From Candidatus Sumerlaeota bacterium (GTDB taxonomy: Bacteria; Sumerlaeota; Sumerlaeia; Sumerlaeales; Sumerlaeaceae), in NCBI GenBank assembly GCA_026398535.1, contig JAPLSQ010000041.1, positions 1-34,743 of the forward strand: 34,743 nucleotides of DNA, given 5' to 3'. Below are positions 25,884 to 33,691 of this stretch, piece by piece. The notes beneath the pieces are model-generated. The model saw nothing but the letters and a program-made list of their open reading frames with translations. It was not told the DNA's origin and did no database searches. A program made the translations under genes and the position numbers. The first letter of the stretch is position 1; each line of letters begins with the position of its first letter.

Positions 25884-27776
25884 GTGAGTCTGCCAGTGAA
25901 CTGCAACCGATTCTTTGTTATAATTATGGTCAGTTTCTGCGCGTGGGGCGTCGTCTTCGCCAAGCCGCCAATCACCGCCACCGGCGCCATAGCGTCAATG
26001 ATCTCGGCGCCGCTTGATTACCTTCAGAACAGGACAGTCAGCTATGAGTTGTCCGCGCAATACGATGTGAAAGGGGGAGGAGGGGGTTGGAACCAGAAAG
26101 GGCATTTCAAGCTCACCGATCTGGGCCCGGGGCGTGTCTCACTGGAATTCGCGTTTGATGGGCACAACGGACGACTTACCCGCGACCGCGACAGGGTTGA
26201 ACTGGTTTCGCTGAACCATCAAACGGTCTTCAGCGGCACGGGAGGCGTGGAAAATGAAAACCGTTTTGATCCGCGTGAGGCGCTGCTGAAGGCGGCCGGG
26301 ACGGACGCGCGGGCTCAGGCGCTGATGGCCGCGGCCATGGGTTCCACTTCGCAATCACTTGCGTTTTTGGTCAATTCGTTGATGCCTTCCAATGCCGGGA
26401 TATCGTGTGAGGAGACGGATGGCGGATGGGAGATAAAAATTCCAGCGGCACGCGGCGGCAAACCATCACTTTGCGCAATCAGCCGGATGGGCGGCAGCGT
26501 CGAGTATGTTTTCGGGAAGGAGCAGAACCGGCGAATTATCGTCAAGAGCAGGAAGGATTCACAGGATATACGCCTGCCGGAAACCACCGGAACGGGATAT
26601 GTGAACTTGCCGGTGGAAGCAAACATCCTTGAGCGCATGGTGTCGCGCGGCTTGGCGCGCATGGCGGAAATCGCGTATGAAAACGTTGTTTTCCCCAAAC
26701 CGTCAGACGGCGTCACCACCGTGGCGCATGGGCGGCTGGTTGCGCGCGGCGGCAATCGTTTGCTCATGCTCGACGGCGAGGCCCGCGATATCGGCATGGC
26801 GCATGGCCGCCTGCTTGGGCGCGAAATGCGAAAGGTCATCGATTCCACGCTCTATGCGGTCGGGCTTGGTTATACGATGGAATCGGGCAAATGGTTTCCG
26901 GATGAGATTCGCGCGGCATGGCGCCGGCTGGAGCCGCATGTTCCGCGGGATTACATCGCGGAACTGGAGGGCATGGCGGACGGCAGCGGCATCAGTTGCG
27001 AGGAGGTCAAACTATCGAATATTTTCCCTGAACTGTTTCACTGCTCAGGTTTTGCGGTTGCGGGCGGCGCCACGGTCGGCGGCAAACTGTATCATGGCCG
27101 CGTGCTCGATTACATGACTGAAATCGGTCTGCAATACTATGCCGTTGTCAATGTGACGCGCAGACCGGGCAAACAGGCGTTTGTGAACGTCAGTTACGCC
27201 GGCTTCAATGGCAGCGTATCAGGGATGAATGACGCGGGCATTTCCATTGGAGAGATGGGCGGGCGTGGCGAAGGGAAATGGGACGGCATGCCGATGGCCC
27301 ATCTTGTGCGCAAGGCGCTTGAGGAGGCCAACACGCTGGAGCAGGCGCAAGAGATTTTCCGCGCCGCACCGCGCACATGCGAGTATTATTATGTCATTGG
27401 CGATGGGAAGGCGCGCAAGGCGGTGGGCGTCAAGGCGGTTCCGGAATCCATCGAGTTCATCGCGATGGGCGAGGCTCACAAACAGTTGCCCCGGGCGATC
27501 AAGGATTGCGTGCTGATGTCGGCGGGCGATCGCTATGAGGCGCTGGCCGGACGGATTGAAAAAGATTACGGCCGCATCGACACGCAAGCCGCTATTGGTC
27601 TGATGGCAATGGGCGTCGCATCGAAAAACGCCAATCTTCATAATGTGCTTTTTGTGCCCGAGGACCTTGTGTTTCATGTGGCCAACGCGGGCAATCATGA
27701 GGCTGCCGCCGACCGCCCATACGCCAGGTATGATCTGAAACAGATTATCAATGAAATGGGGCCGGCTGGAAAATGA
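25884..27776 (+). CDS. Secreted C45/AAT-type Ntn-hydrolase (acyltransferase-like)
   Basis: A 630-residue secreted protein. The GTG start gives a hydrophobic signal peptide ending AKPP. Residues 30-270 form a beta-rich segment reminiscent of LolA-like or DUF2092 proteins, not certain. The second half matches the acyl-CoA:6-aminopenicillanate acyltransferase / peptidase C45 family: DIGMAHGRLLGREMRKVID, GMADGSGISCEEVKLSNIF, FHCSGFAVAGG, KLYHGRVLDYM and GFNGSVSGMNDAGISIGEMGG. The nucleophile is probably Cys387 in HCSGF, exposed after autocleavage. Members cleave N-acyl amides; the natural substrate is unknown. It precedes a PhnD-like gene on the same strand. Confidence 0.85.
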   Translation: MSLPVNCNRFFVIIMVSFCAWGVVFAKPPITATGAIASMISAPLDYLQNRTVSYELSAQYDVKGGGGGWNQKGHFKLTDLGPGRVSLEFAFDGHNGRLTRDRDRVELVSLNHQTVFSGTGGVENENRFDPREALLKAAGTDARAQALMAAAMGSTSQSLAFLVNSLMPSNAGISCEETDGGWEIKIPAARGGKPSLCAISRMGGSVEYVFGKEQNRRIIVKSRKDSQDIRLPETTGTGYVNLPVEANILERMVSRGLARMAEIAYENVVFPKPSDGVTTVAHGRLVARGGNRLLMLDGEARDIGMAHGRLLGREMRKVIDSTLYAVGLGYTMESGKWFPDEIRAAWRRLEPHVPRDYIAELEGMADGSGISCEEVKLSNIFPELFHCSGFAVAGGATVGGKLYHGRVLDYMTEIGLQYYAVVNVTRRPGKQAFVNVSYAGFNGSVSGMNDAGISIGEMGGRGEGKWDGMPMAHLVRKALEEANTLEQAQEIFRAAPRTCEYYYVIGDGKARKAVGVKAVPESIEFIAMGEAHKQLPRAIKDCVLMSAGDRYEALAGRIEKDYGRIDTQAAIGLMAMGVASKNANLHNVLFVPEDLVFHVANAGNHEAAADRPYARYDLKQIINEMGPAGK

Positions 27777-27902
27777 GTGTCGTGAAAACCGCATTTACGG
27801 ATCAATTGCGTTTGAATATGCCGCCGTGTGATGATGAGGTTGTGATTCGATAACATGGAACTCTGGCGGTCAGAACATAATGCACGGGAAAGAACGGTCA
27901 GG

Positions 27903-28880
27903 ATGCCGGTTCATTTCGGCAATCCGGCCATGTTTGCGCTGGCATTGTTATGGCTGATGTGGGGCGGGGGGATGCGCGCGCACGCCCAGTCTTTGGCGGG
28001 CGTCGCCACTTCGGCTCCGCTGGTGTTTCGCATCGGCCACATCACGGGCGATCCCGAATCGCCTCTCGGGGGGGACGTGTTGTATGCCCTGCGCGATGCG
28101 CTTGTATCCAGTCCGCTTGTCCAGCAAGCCATGCGCGAAGCCAACGTTGGCGCAATTGCCGTTCTGTCGTCCGATTCGCACCAGGATCTGATTCAACGGA
28201 TGGATCAGAACGAATTTGACCTGGTGTTCTGCTCCTCGGTCGATTTTGTGCAGCAGAATGGCGATTACGAAGCGGTGTTCCAGTTGCGCCGCCCGCGTGA
28301 CAGTTTTGATCCCAACGGTGGGCGGGTTTTTCACAGGGGGGTCGTTTTTGTCAACAACCGCAGTCCATTATTCAGTGATGAGATCACAAGCGACCGGTTG
28401 GGGGCTTATCTCTCGGGGCGCGAAATCGCGATGGTAGGCAGTTTCAGCGCCGCCGGTTACATTTATCCGCTACTGAAAATCGCCGCACTGCCCGGACAGC
28501 GGCCGCCGCCGATCAGCATGTTCTGCGATTCGTCGGAGGAAGTGGTGAAGAACGTGGTCAATGGCGCGGCTGAGATTGGCGCCTGCGACGGCGGCGTCAT
28601 CGAGGAGGTTCTGGCGAGAAACGGCCTGGCGGAGGAAAGAAACCGCCTTGTGCGGATTGTCATGGAAACCGACCCCATCCCGACGGAGCCTGTGGCATTG
28701 CGCGCGAACTGGCTGCCGCGCGGTTCCGCGTTTGGCCGGGAACTGCGCGATGCGCTGAGACAGTTTTTTGCGCGCGACAACAAACTGCCGCGTCTGCAGA
28801 ACTCATCGCGCGACAAATTTCTCGACCTGAAACAGAACCTTCAGAATTTCAGGGACGGCCGACGGACAGGCAGTTACTGA
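27903..28880 (+). CDS. PhnD-like periplasmic solute-binding protein
   Basis: A 325-residue protein with a signal peptide (MFALALLWLMWGGGMRAHAQ). The mature part matches the phosphate/phosphonate-type binding protein fold (PhnD-like): RIGHITGDPESPLGGDVLYAL, FDLVFCSSVDFVQQNG, GVVFVNNRSPL, VGSFSAAGYIYPLL, and AEIGACDGGVIEEV. Binding proteins of this type feed ABC importers or serve as sensory partners; no permease or ATPase is nearby. ATG 27903 (GGGAAAG about 10 bases upstream) is chosen over ATG 27855. It lies 78-126 bases after the C45 gene. Confidence 0.8.
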   Translation: MPVHFGNPAMFALALLWLMWGGGMRAHAQSLAGVATSAPLVFRIGHITGDPESPLGGDVLYALRDALVSSPLVQQAMREANVGAIAVLSSDSHQDLIQRMDQNEFDLVFCSSVDFVQQNGDYEAVFQLRRPRDSFDPNGGRVFHRGVVFVNNRSPLFSDEITSDRLGAYLSGREIAMVGSFSAAGYIYPLLKIAALPGQRPPPISMFCDSSEEVVKNVVNGAAEIGACDGGVIEEVLARNGLAEERNRLVRIVMETDPIPTEPVALRANWLPRGSAFGRELRDALRQFFARDNKLPRLQNSSRDKFLDLKQNLQNFRDGRRTGSY

Positions 28881-28919
28881 AAACAGCGGCCGTCAGCCAT
28901 TTGGGTGGATGTTACGTTT

Positions 28920-28967
28920 TGGAGCGGGAGACGAGGTTCGAACTCGCGACCACAAGCTTGGAAGGCT
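28920..28967 (-). tRNA. 3' fragment of tRNA-Gly(UCC), probable attachment-site half
   Basis: On the minus strand the 3' half of a tRNA-Gly(UCC) is intact. It has the anticodon loop CTTCCAA, the 3' strand of the anticodon stem, a T-arm with GAGTTCGAACCTC, the acceptor 3' strand CTCCCGC, discriminator T and an encoded CCA (28920-28922). The 5' half, with D-arm, is missing: similarity stops just before the anticodon loop. A tyrosine integrase lies next to it on the side where the 5' half should be, so this is most simply the att half left by insertion. An alternative is a D-arm-deleted pseudogene, because GCGGGA at 28978-28983 could still pair with the acceptor 3' strand. Confidence 0.7.
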
Positions 28968-29121
28968 ACTCGGCATATCCCGCAATCAATTGATATTAAA
29001 TGACTTACAACACACTTCCGTTGTGCCATTGCCCACCCATTGCCCAAATTGTGCCAAGGACATACATTCACGTATCGTATGATGACACCCATAGAGGCAT
29101 CCGTCAAATGAAAATGAATTG

Positions 29122-29153
29122 CCTGCAACTTTGCTAAATTGCAAAGTTCTTCC
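29122..29153. repeat. 32-bp direct repeat, copy A, with 8-bp inverted repeats
   Basis: Identical to 29177-29208, 55 bases away. Inside is AACTTTGC, a six-base TAAATT centre, and GCAAAGTT. The integrase stop codon (29134-29136) falls in this copy. The shape (8-6-8) resembles a tyrosine-recombinase core site. Confidence 0.85.
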
Positions 29154-30372
29154 CCCTGCGCCTCGCTCCTGATTCCCCTGCAACTTTGCTAAATTGCAAA
29201 GTTCTTCCGTCCTTGCGGGTTCCTTCGGGCGCGGTCTTCGAGGGCGCGAAGCTGGCGATCTTCACCGCCGCCCGCATTCCGGGCATGGATTCGTGACAGT
29301 AAGTTTGAAGCGTCAATAATGGCGTCGAGTGCCTCAAGACTGCCTGAACGTCCTTCACACTCGCGCCCCCGGCCAGCGCCGCACTTGCGAATGAGTGTCT
29401 CAAAGTATAGGGCGTGATTTCATTCGGGCGGGCAAGTCCGGCGCGCCGAGCGGCGGCTCGAAGCTTTTCCGGAAACCTGTGGTCGCCAAGATGCAAGCGC
29501 CCATTCATAAACCCCCGCTTGGCGGCTTTGCGGTCTACCCGGCGGGCATCGGGCGTGATGCCAAACACAAGACCGGCGGCGGACGGGTTGCCTTGTTCCT
29601 TGCGTCGCGCTTGAACAGCACCCCACGCGCCCGCGTTCAAGGGCAATGGCTCGGTCTTCGGCCCACCATGCCCTGCGCGTTTTGTGGTCATGACGTGGGC
29701 AACCTTCGCCCGCGTGTCGATGTCTTGCCAGCGAAGCGCCCACATTTCCGCCGGGCGTGCCCCTGTGTTCGCAAGAAACATCGCCGGTTCAAGCAATCCG
29801 CGAGTTTCACGGCAAGCCCTCAGCAACGCCGCTAGTTCGTTCGGATGAAGGAAGCGCTTGCGTGGGCGCGGCTCGTTCACCTTCGTTATGTGGCACGGCG
29901 GGCGGGAGAGCAGGCCTGCGCGAACGGCGCGGTTAATGGCGGCGCGAAGTAACTGCAGTTCGATGTTCACCGTCCGCGGCTTTGCGGTTTCCCGTGTCCG
30001 AGCGGCCTTGTAGTCGTCAACGGTTTTCCCGGATAGGTCGAGCGCCCGGAAGCCCGCCCCAAAAACACGAATCAGGTTTTGCGCCTGATACTTTTCAACC
30101 GCCCGCGTTGAGTCCGCGATTCCGAATCGCCCCGCGTCCGCGTCGAGCAGAGCCGCGAGCGTGAACATTTTCTCCGTGACGTCTGGCGGCGCGGCATCGC
30201 CCAGCAACTTTTTCATGGCAACACCCCCGTAAAGAACATTCGCGATTGACTGCGCTTCGGTCTTGTTCCTCGCGTTCAAAATGTCTCTGCGCATCCTTGC
30301 GCCGTTCGCGTCCCTGTAATCCACAAAATATACCGTCCGCCCCATTGCCGTGTTTCGCGTTCTCACTTTCAT
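29134..30372 (-). CDS. int: Tyrosine recombinase / integrase
   Basis: Site-specific recombinase of 412 residues next to the tRNA-Gly fragment. The N-terminal arm-binding and SAM-like core-binding parts lead to the catalytic domain. The active-site set is Arg206 (TGARPAEMWALRW), Lys231 (TTKRAG), Arg325 in YTLRHSFAS, His348 and Tyr358 (TLQTYCHE). The usual His of HxxR is Tyr322, a substitution seen in some integrases. AAGGAGAG lies before the ATG. It is the last gene of the minus-strand operon, 49 bases after the Xis-like gene. The C-terminal end runs through the 32-bp repeats: copy B and copy A are read in different frames, giving LQFSKVAG and then KNFAI. Confidence 0.95.
   Translation of the reverse strand: MKVRTRNTAMGRTVYFVDYRDANGARMRRDILNARNKTEAQSIANVLYGGVAMKKLLGDAAPPDVTEKMFTLAALLDADAGRFGIADSTRAVEKYQAQNLIRVFGAGFRALDLSGKTVDDYKAARTRETAKPRTVNIELQLLRAAINRAVRAGLLSRPPCHITKVNEPRPRKRFLHPNELAALLRACRETRGLLEPAMFLANTGARPAEMWALRWQDIDTRAKVAHVMTTKRAGHGGPKTEPLPLNAGAWGAVQARRKEQGNPSAAGLVFGITPDARRVDRKAAKRGFMNGRLHLGDHRFPEKLRAAARRAGLARPNEITPYTLRHSFASAALAGGASVKDVQAVLRHSTPLLTLQTYCHESMPGMRAAVKIASFAPSKTAPEGTRKDGRTLQFSKVAGESGARRRGKNFAI
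29177..29208. repeat. 32-bp direct repeat, copy B, with 8-bp inverted repeats
   Basis: Exact second copy of 29122-29153, within the last codons of int. Bases before and after the 32 bp differ, so the repeat unit is sharply bounded. Confidence 0.85.
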
Positions 30373-30421
30373 TGCGTTCTCTCCTTTTGCTTTTCGTGCG
30401 TGTTGCCCAAAAAGCTATTGG

Positions 30422-30667
30422 TCAACGCTTTTGGATTCGCAAGCGCGAAATTGCGGCATCCGTCCTGCGGCGCTTCGCCGTCGATTCCCACAGTAGCGCG
30501 TCAAGCAGCGCGCCGCGGTCATATGCCCCGTGTCGGCGCAACACCGCCGGGCCATCGGGAAACCGCGCCTCATATCGCCGCGCCCACCGGTCGAGTGCAA
30601 CCGTGGAAGGATGCCCGCTTATCTGCAAGGCTTCGGATGCCGGGATGAATCCAAGGTCATGCTTCAT
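30422..30667 (-). CDS. Small AlpA/excisionase-like DNA-binding protein
   Basis: An 81-residue basic protein. The sequence GFIPASEALQISGHPSTV followed by ALDRWARRYEARFPDGP and a short AYDRGALLDALLW looks like an AlpA- or MerR-type winged helix, as in excisionases. It may direct excision or regulate int. GGGGGTG lies a few bases before ATG 30667. Its start overlaps the end of the replication gene by 11 bases, implying translational coupling; int follows. Upstream in-frame starts exist (from 30757) but lie inside the replication gene. Confidence 0.7.
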   Translation of the reverse strand: MKHDLGFIPASEALQISGHPSTVALDRWARRYEARFPDGPAVLRRHGAYDRGALLDALLWESTAKRRRTDAAISRLRIQKR

Positions 30668-33110
30668 TTTGCACCCCCGGACGCACTTGCCAGCGCTCGG
30701 CGGGCTTCTTCCCGCGCCGCGCCGTGTCATTCGCAAGGCATCGGATATATCCCGCAAATTCGAGAGTCTGCAGGGCCTTGTCGAGCCGTTCCTTCGTAAA
30801 ATGGCAAGCTGGCATGGGTTCGCTTCGCATGAAAACGGTTTTTCGTTCGCCTCGAATCCACGACAACAATCGCTTGGCGTCTACGTTGCCACCGGCCATC
30901 CCCGCGAGTTCGTGCGCCGCCTTCGCGTGTTCGGCGGCCCAGTTCCCTATTGTGATCGCCGCCCGCATGGTTTCTGCATCGATGCTTTGCGTGAATCCGC
31001 TTTGCCCGTAGCGCGCAAAATGGAGCGCCGCGGCGTACCGCAAAACACGGCCCGCAAATTTCTCGCCCCACGAGTACAGCTCGAAAAGGTCGCCGTCCGG
31101 TTTTGTGAACCGCGGCCTTGATGTTTTGCGGAATTCGAGAAAAACGTCCTTCGCTTCCGGCTCAAGCCCCAGATTATAAACCATGCCGCCGGGCGCGTCC
31201 GTGTCGAGCAAAAGGCGCACCCGTTGCGAATAGCCGTCCAATATATCCTGCGGGCAGGCGGGCGGTTCAAAAGAATAAATTTCAACCGGCGGCGGCAAGA
31301 TGAATGTGAACCGCGCCAGCAACCCAAAGTCCTCGGCATCTTTGTTTTTCGCCAAGTCTCGGAGCCGCCCGGGTTGCCCTGCGAGCGCCATCGCAATGAG
31401 TGGATCAGGCATGTGGATCGCAACCTGATTAGCCGCCGTGTACCCACCGCGCCGGGCCTTCGCCGGGCCGTGGTCGTAACACTTCAGCAAGAAGTCGAAA
31501 TTCGATTGCCCGTCATTGTAAAGGCCCATGATTATTTTCAGAAGCGTCGGCTCATCGCTGGCAATGAGCGCCCGCCCGTCGTTTTGACTCATAACAAGCG
31601 CGAGGGTTTCCACCCCGATGTTGTCGTGCCAGAATTCCGGCGGCGCGTCAGATGGAATTTCCTGAAGCTGTTCTTCAATGCGCGTGAGTTCCGCGCCCAG
31701 CTCGTCAAATTCCGGCGTGCCCGATGCAGGCGCGGGTTTTTGGCCGTGGAGCCGTTTCGTTTCGCGAGTAAGCATATCGCGAAGCACTTTGTTTTTCGCC
31801 GCGCGCTCCTTTCTTGTGCGAGTGCGCGAACGGTCCCATTCGCGAACGGGCCCAGCCGCCGCCCCATGAACCGGCGTTTTCAAGTGGCCCGAAGGCACAA
31901 GGGCAAGCGACCAGATTGGCGGCGCTTCATGCCACCCGCGACGAGGACAAATCGACACCTTGCCCAGAAGCGCGGATGACACAACCGCAAGCCCGAACAT
32001 CGCGCCCATGCCAACATCAACCTGAAACTGTGTTGCAATTGCGGGCACCCACTTGGCCAGCACCGGCGCGCATTCGAGCGCCTCAACCCGGAATGGCGGG
32101 CCGAACGAATCCACCAACGGCAAGAGTGGCGGCCAACCTTCAGGCGGCCATGCCTGTTGCGGCTCCGGCGTGCCCTGTTCCGGCGCCCCCTGCGTAGACG
32201 GTTTATTGGGCGGGTCAGCGGCGTTGCTGGCGTTGTAACCTGTCCCAAATTGGGACTGGTTGCCGTCGTCGTCATTGTCAGCGCCGACGTCATCATCGGG
32301 ATTGTAGCCCGTCGCCGGTTGCTTGCACACTTTGCGGGCGATATCCTGAATCTCGTTTTCCGGCAAGGGCGGTCTACATATGCTATTATTCGTCGCCGTC
32401 AGACCTGCGAGGACATTCTCTTCCGTTTGGCCATACTGTGTCCGCCACGCGAACGCCGTCCTGAACAGCTCGTCGTTGCGGCATCCCTTCAGTATCAAAC
32501 CCTGCCCGCCTTGCGCTGTGGCCGTGCGTGGATCTGCCTTAATGCCAGCCCGCCGTCCTTCAATCCGGTCTAGCAACCATGCGGGCGCATCCGCCGGGGA
32601 TTCGAGGGCAGAAGCTTCAAACTCATAGGTGAAACCCGAAGCGTGTCGAGAACCTTCACCGCAAACATACCCGCCGGAGCCTTTGACGTCCAACCCGGGA
32701 ATTTTATCTCCGTGCGCATCCTTCAGCGCGCCGCTCCGAATCCGATTATTGGGATTGCGGAAATAATAATGCGCGCCCCGGGATTTGTCCTCGACTTCGT
32801 GCCTGCCAGTCAGAACAACGCGGGTTTCGGGCAGACCGCCGTACTTGGCTTCAAGCCCGCGGAGACTTTCCCATCCCTGATCACCGTCGACGTCCAAGAC
32901 AAGCCAGCCGAAGGATTCCAAATGAATCCCGAAATTGAAACCGTTCTGGAGCCACGCCTGCACAACCGCTGGATCGCTTGAAGCGTCATTTAGGCCGTTC
33001 GGACAAGGCGGATTCGAGGGAATTTTGCCGGCAAGCGGCAAGACACGTCCGCCGGGGAACTTGGCGATCAGCTCGAGCGCCGCCGCCTGAGCCGGGTTTT
33101 GATCGGTCAT
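30657..33110 (-). CDS. PrimPol-PriCT-DUF3987 replication protein
   Basis: An 817-residue element replication protein. The N-terminal primase-polymerase (about 1-180) has the metal-binding DVD (Asp73, Asp75) and the RGAHYYF loop with His114, followed by GLDVKGSGGYVCGEGS. A PriCT-like segment follows (GCRNDELFRTAFAWRTQYG, NNSICRPPLPENEIQDIAR). After an acidic linker the C-terminal ~500 residues match DUF3987, an ATPase/helicase-like region. Its P-loop reads VPSGHLKTP near 400-406: the Lys-Thr is kept but the usual second Gly is Leu. It would initiate element DNA replication. Its start overlaps the upstream small gene by four bases, and GGTGA lies six bases before the ATG. Confidence 0.85.
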   Translation of the reverse strand: MTDQNPAQAAALELIAKFPGGRVLPLAGKIPSNPPCPNGLNDASSDPAVVQAWLQNGFNFGIHLESFGWLVLDVDGDQGWESLRGLEAKYGGLPETRVVLTGRHEVEDKSRGAHYYFRNPNNRIRSGALKDAHGDKIPGLDVKGSGGYVCGEGSRHASGFTYEFEASALESPADAPAWLLDRIEGRRAGIKADPRTATAQGGQGLILKGCRNDELFRTAFAWRTQYGQTEENVLAGLTATNNSICRPPLPENEIQDIARKVCKQPATGYNPDDDVGADNDDDGNQSQFGTGYNASNAADPPNKPSTQGAPEQGTPEPQQAWPPEGWPPLLPLVDSFGPPFRVEALECAPVLAKWVPAIATQFQVDVGMGAMFGLAVVSSALLGKVSICPRRGWHEAPPIWSLALVPSGHLKTPVHGAAAGPVREWDRSRTRTRKERAAKNKVLRDMLTRETKRLHGQKPAPASGTPEFDELGAELTRIEEQLQEIPSDAPPEFWHDNIGVETLALVMSQNDGRALIASDEPTLLKIIMGLYNDGQSNFDFLLKCYDHGPAKARRGGYTAANQVAIHMPDPLIAMALAGQPGRLRDLAKNKDAEDFGLLARFTFILPPPVEIYSFEPPACPQDILDGYSQRVRLLLDTDAPGGMVYNLGLEPEAKDVFLEFRKTSRPRFTKPDGDLFELYSWGEKFAGRVLRYAAALHFARYGQSGFTQSIDAETMRAAITIGNWAAEHAKAAHELAGMAGGNVDAKRLLSWIRGERKTVFMRSEPMPACHFTKERLDKALQTLEFAGYIRCLANDTARRGKKPAERWQVRPGVQNEA

Positions 33111-33340
33111 GATGTCACCGCCCCGCGCCGCGTGTTCAGCGCCCGCCAGATGTCCAGCAGTACGATTGCGTGTCGGACGTCATCGCGAATTTCCGCAAGC
33201 AAACAGCACAAGCAGTCGCCCGAAATATCTGCGAATTCACGATGCGGATGGTTGTATATAGGAACGGAGGTTTTTCCACCCCGTGAAGCCTCCATCGAAA
33301 GACCCGCTTGAGAAATCAGGCGGGTTTTGTCATTACTCAT
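33107..33340 (-). CDS. Small hypothetical protein of the element operon
   Basis: A 77-residue protein (MSNDKTRLISQAGLSMEASR...) with a CLCC motif in the middle and a C-terminal RALNTRRG. No family is recognised. It overlaps the replication gene by ATGA and the preceding small gene by eight bases, so it is translationally coupled within the operon. GAGGA lies about eight bases before ATG 33340. A hairpin with GAAA tetraloop lies within its coding sequence. Confidence 0.65.
   Translation of the reverse strand: MSNDKTRLISQAGLSMEASRGGKTSVPIYNHPHREFADISGDCLCCLLAEIRDDVRHAIVLLDIWRALNTRRGAVTS
33302..33328 (+). terminator. Perfect GAAA-tetraloop hairpin with T-run
   Basis: On the + strand ACCCGCTTGA (33302-33311) pairs with TCAGGCGGGT (33316-33325), one T-G wobble, around GAAA, followed by TTTT. 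It looks like a rho-independent terminator on the + strand but sits inside a minus-strand gene. It could terminate antisense RNA or fold in the operon message. Confidence 0.45.
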
Positions 33341-33536
33341 GCGGAGCTTCCTCGGAGATGTCATCCACCGGGTTCAGGGTGGCGATAATCCGCCCGTCTT
33401 GCTCGATCAGGGCGCGTTCCCTGTACGCATGCACGACATGCAGCAACTCTTTCGATGAGCGCCGAAATGTTGTGGCCGGAATCGGCTCGTTTTTCATTGC
33501 CGCAGATAGCAATTGTAGCGTGATTCTCTCGTCCAT
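33333..33536 (-). CDS. Small protein with a Phd/YefM-like segment (first gene of element operon)
   Basis: A 67-residue protein. After MDERITLQLLSAAMKNEPI there is SSKELLHVVHAYRERALIE and DGRIIATLNPVDD, a pattern reminiscent of Phd/YefM antitoxin-like domains; this is only a hint. AAGGTG lies before ATG 33536 (GTG 33548 overlaps that site and is less likely). Its stop overlaps the next gene by eight bases (ATGAGTAA). It is the first gene of the minus-strand operon and could be a regulator. Confidence 0.65.
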   Translation of the reverse strand: MDERITLQLLSAAMKNEPIPATTFRRSSKELLHVVHAYRERALIEQDGRIIATLNPVDDISEEAPHE

Positions 33537-33591
33537 AAAATTTTTCACCTTTCTGCCCTATATTTACTCCCCCCCAAACGCCACGGCGACT

Positions 33592-33690
33592 ATTTCGAAA
33601 TGATACCGCGCCCGCCACGGGTGGCAATCCTTTGGTGGTGTTGCCCGTCGCCCCACAAAAATATATTTTCACCTTAACGGTATTCGAAAA
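33592..33690. promoter_or_regulatory. Divergent control region with TTCGAA palindromes
   Basis: Between the operon start (33536, minus) and the divergent gene (33692, plus) two similar palindromes occur: ATTTCGAAAT at 33592-33601 and TATTCGAAAATA at about 33681-33692. A weak plus-strand promoter, TTGCCC then TATATT (33662-33667), is possible with a short 15-base spacer. Operators for a small regulator are plausible. Confidence 0.35.
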
Positions 33691-33691
33691 T

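Noticed and set aside
28854..28894. GACGGCCG/CGGCCGTC inverted repeat around the PhnD-like stop
   Set aside because: Loop of 25 bases and no T-run; too weak to call a terminator.
31224..31979. Plus-strand open frame inside the replication gene
   Set aside because: Antisense shadow of the PrimPol-DUF3987 gene, whose motifs are clear.
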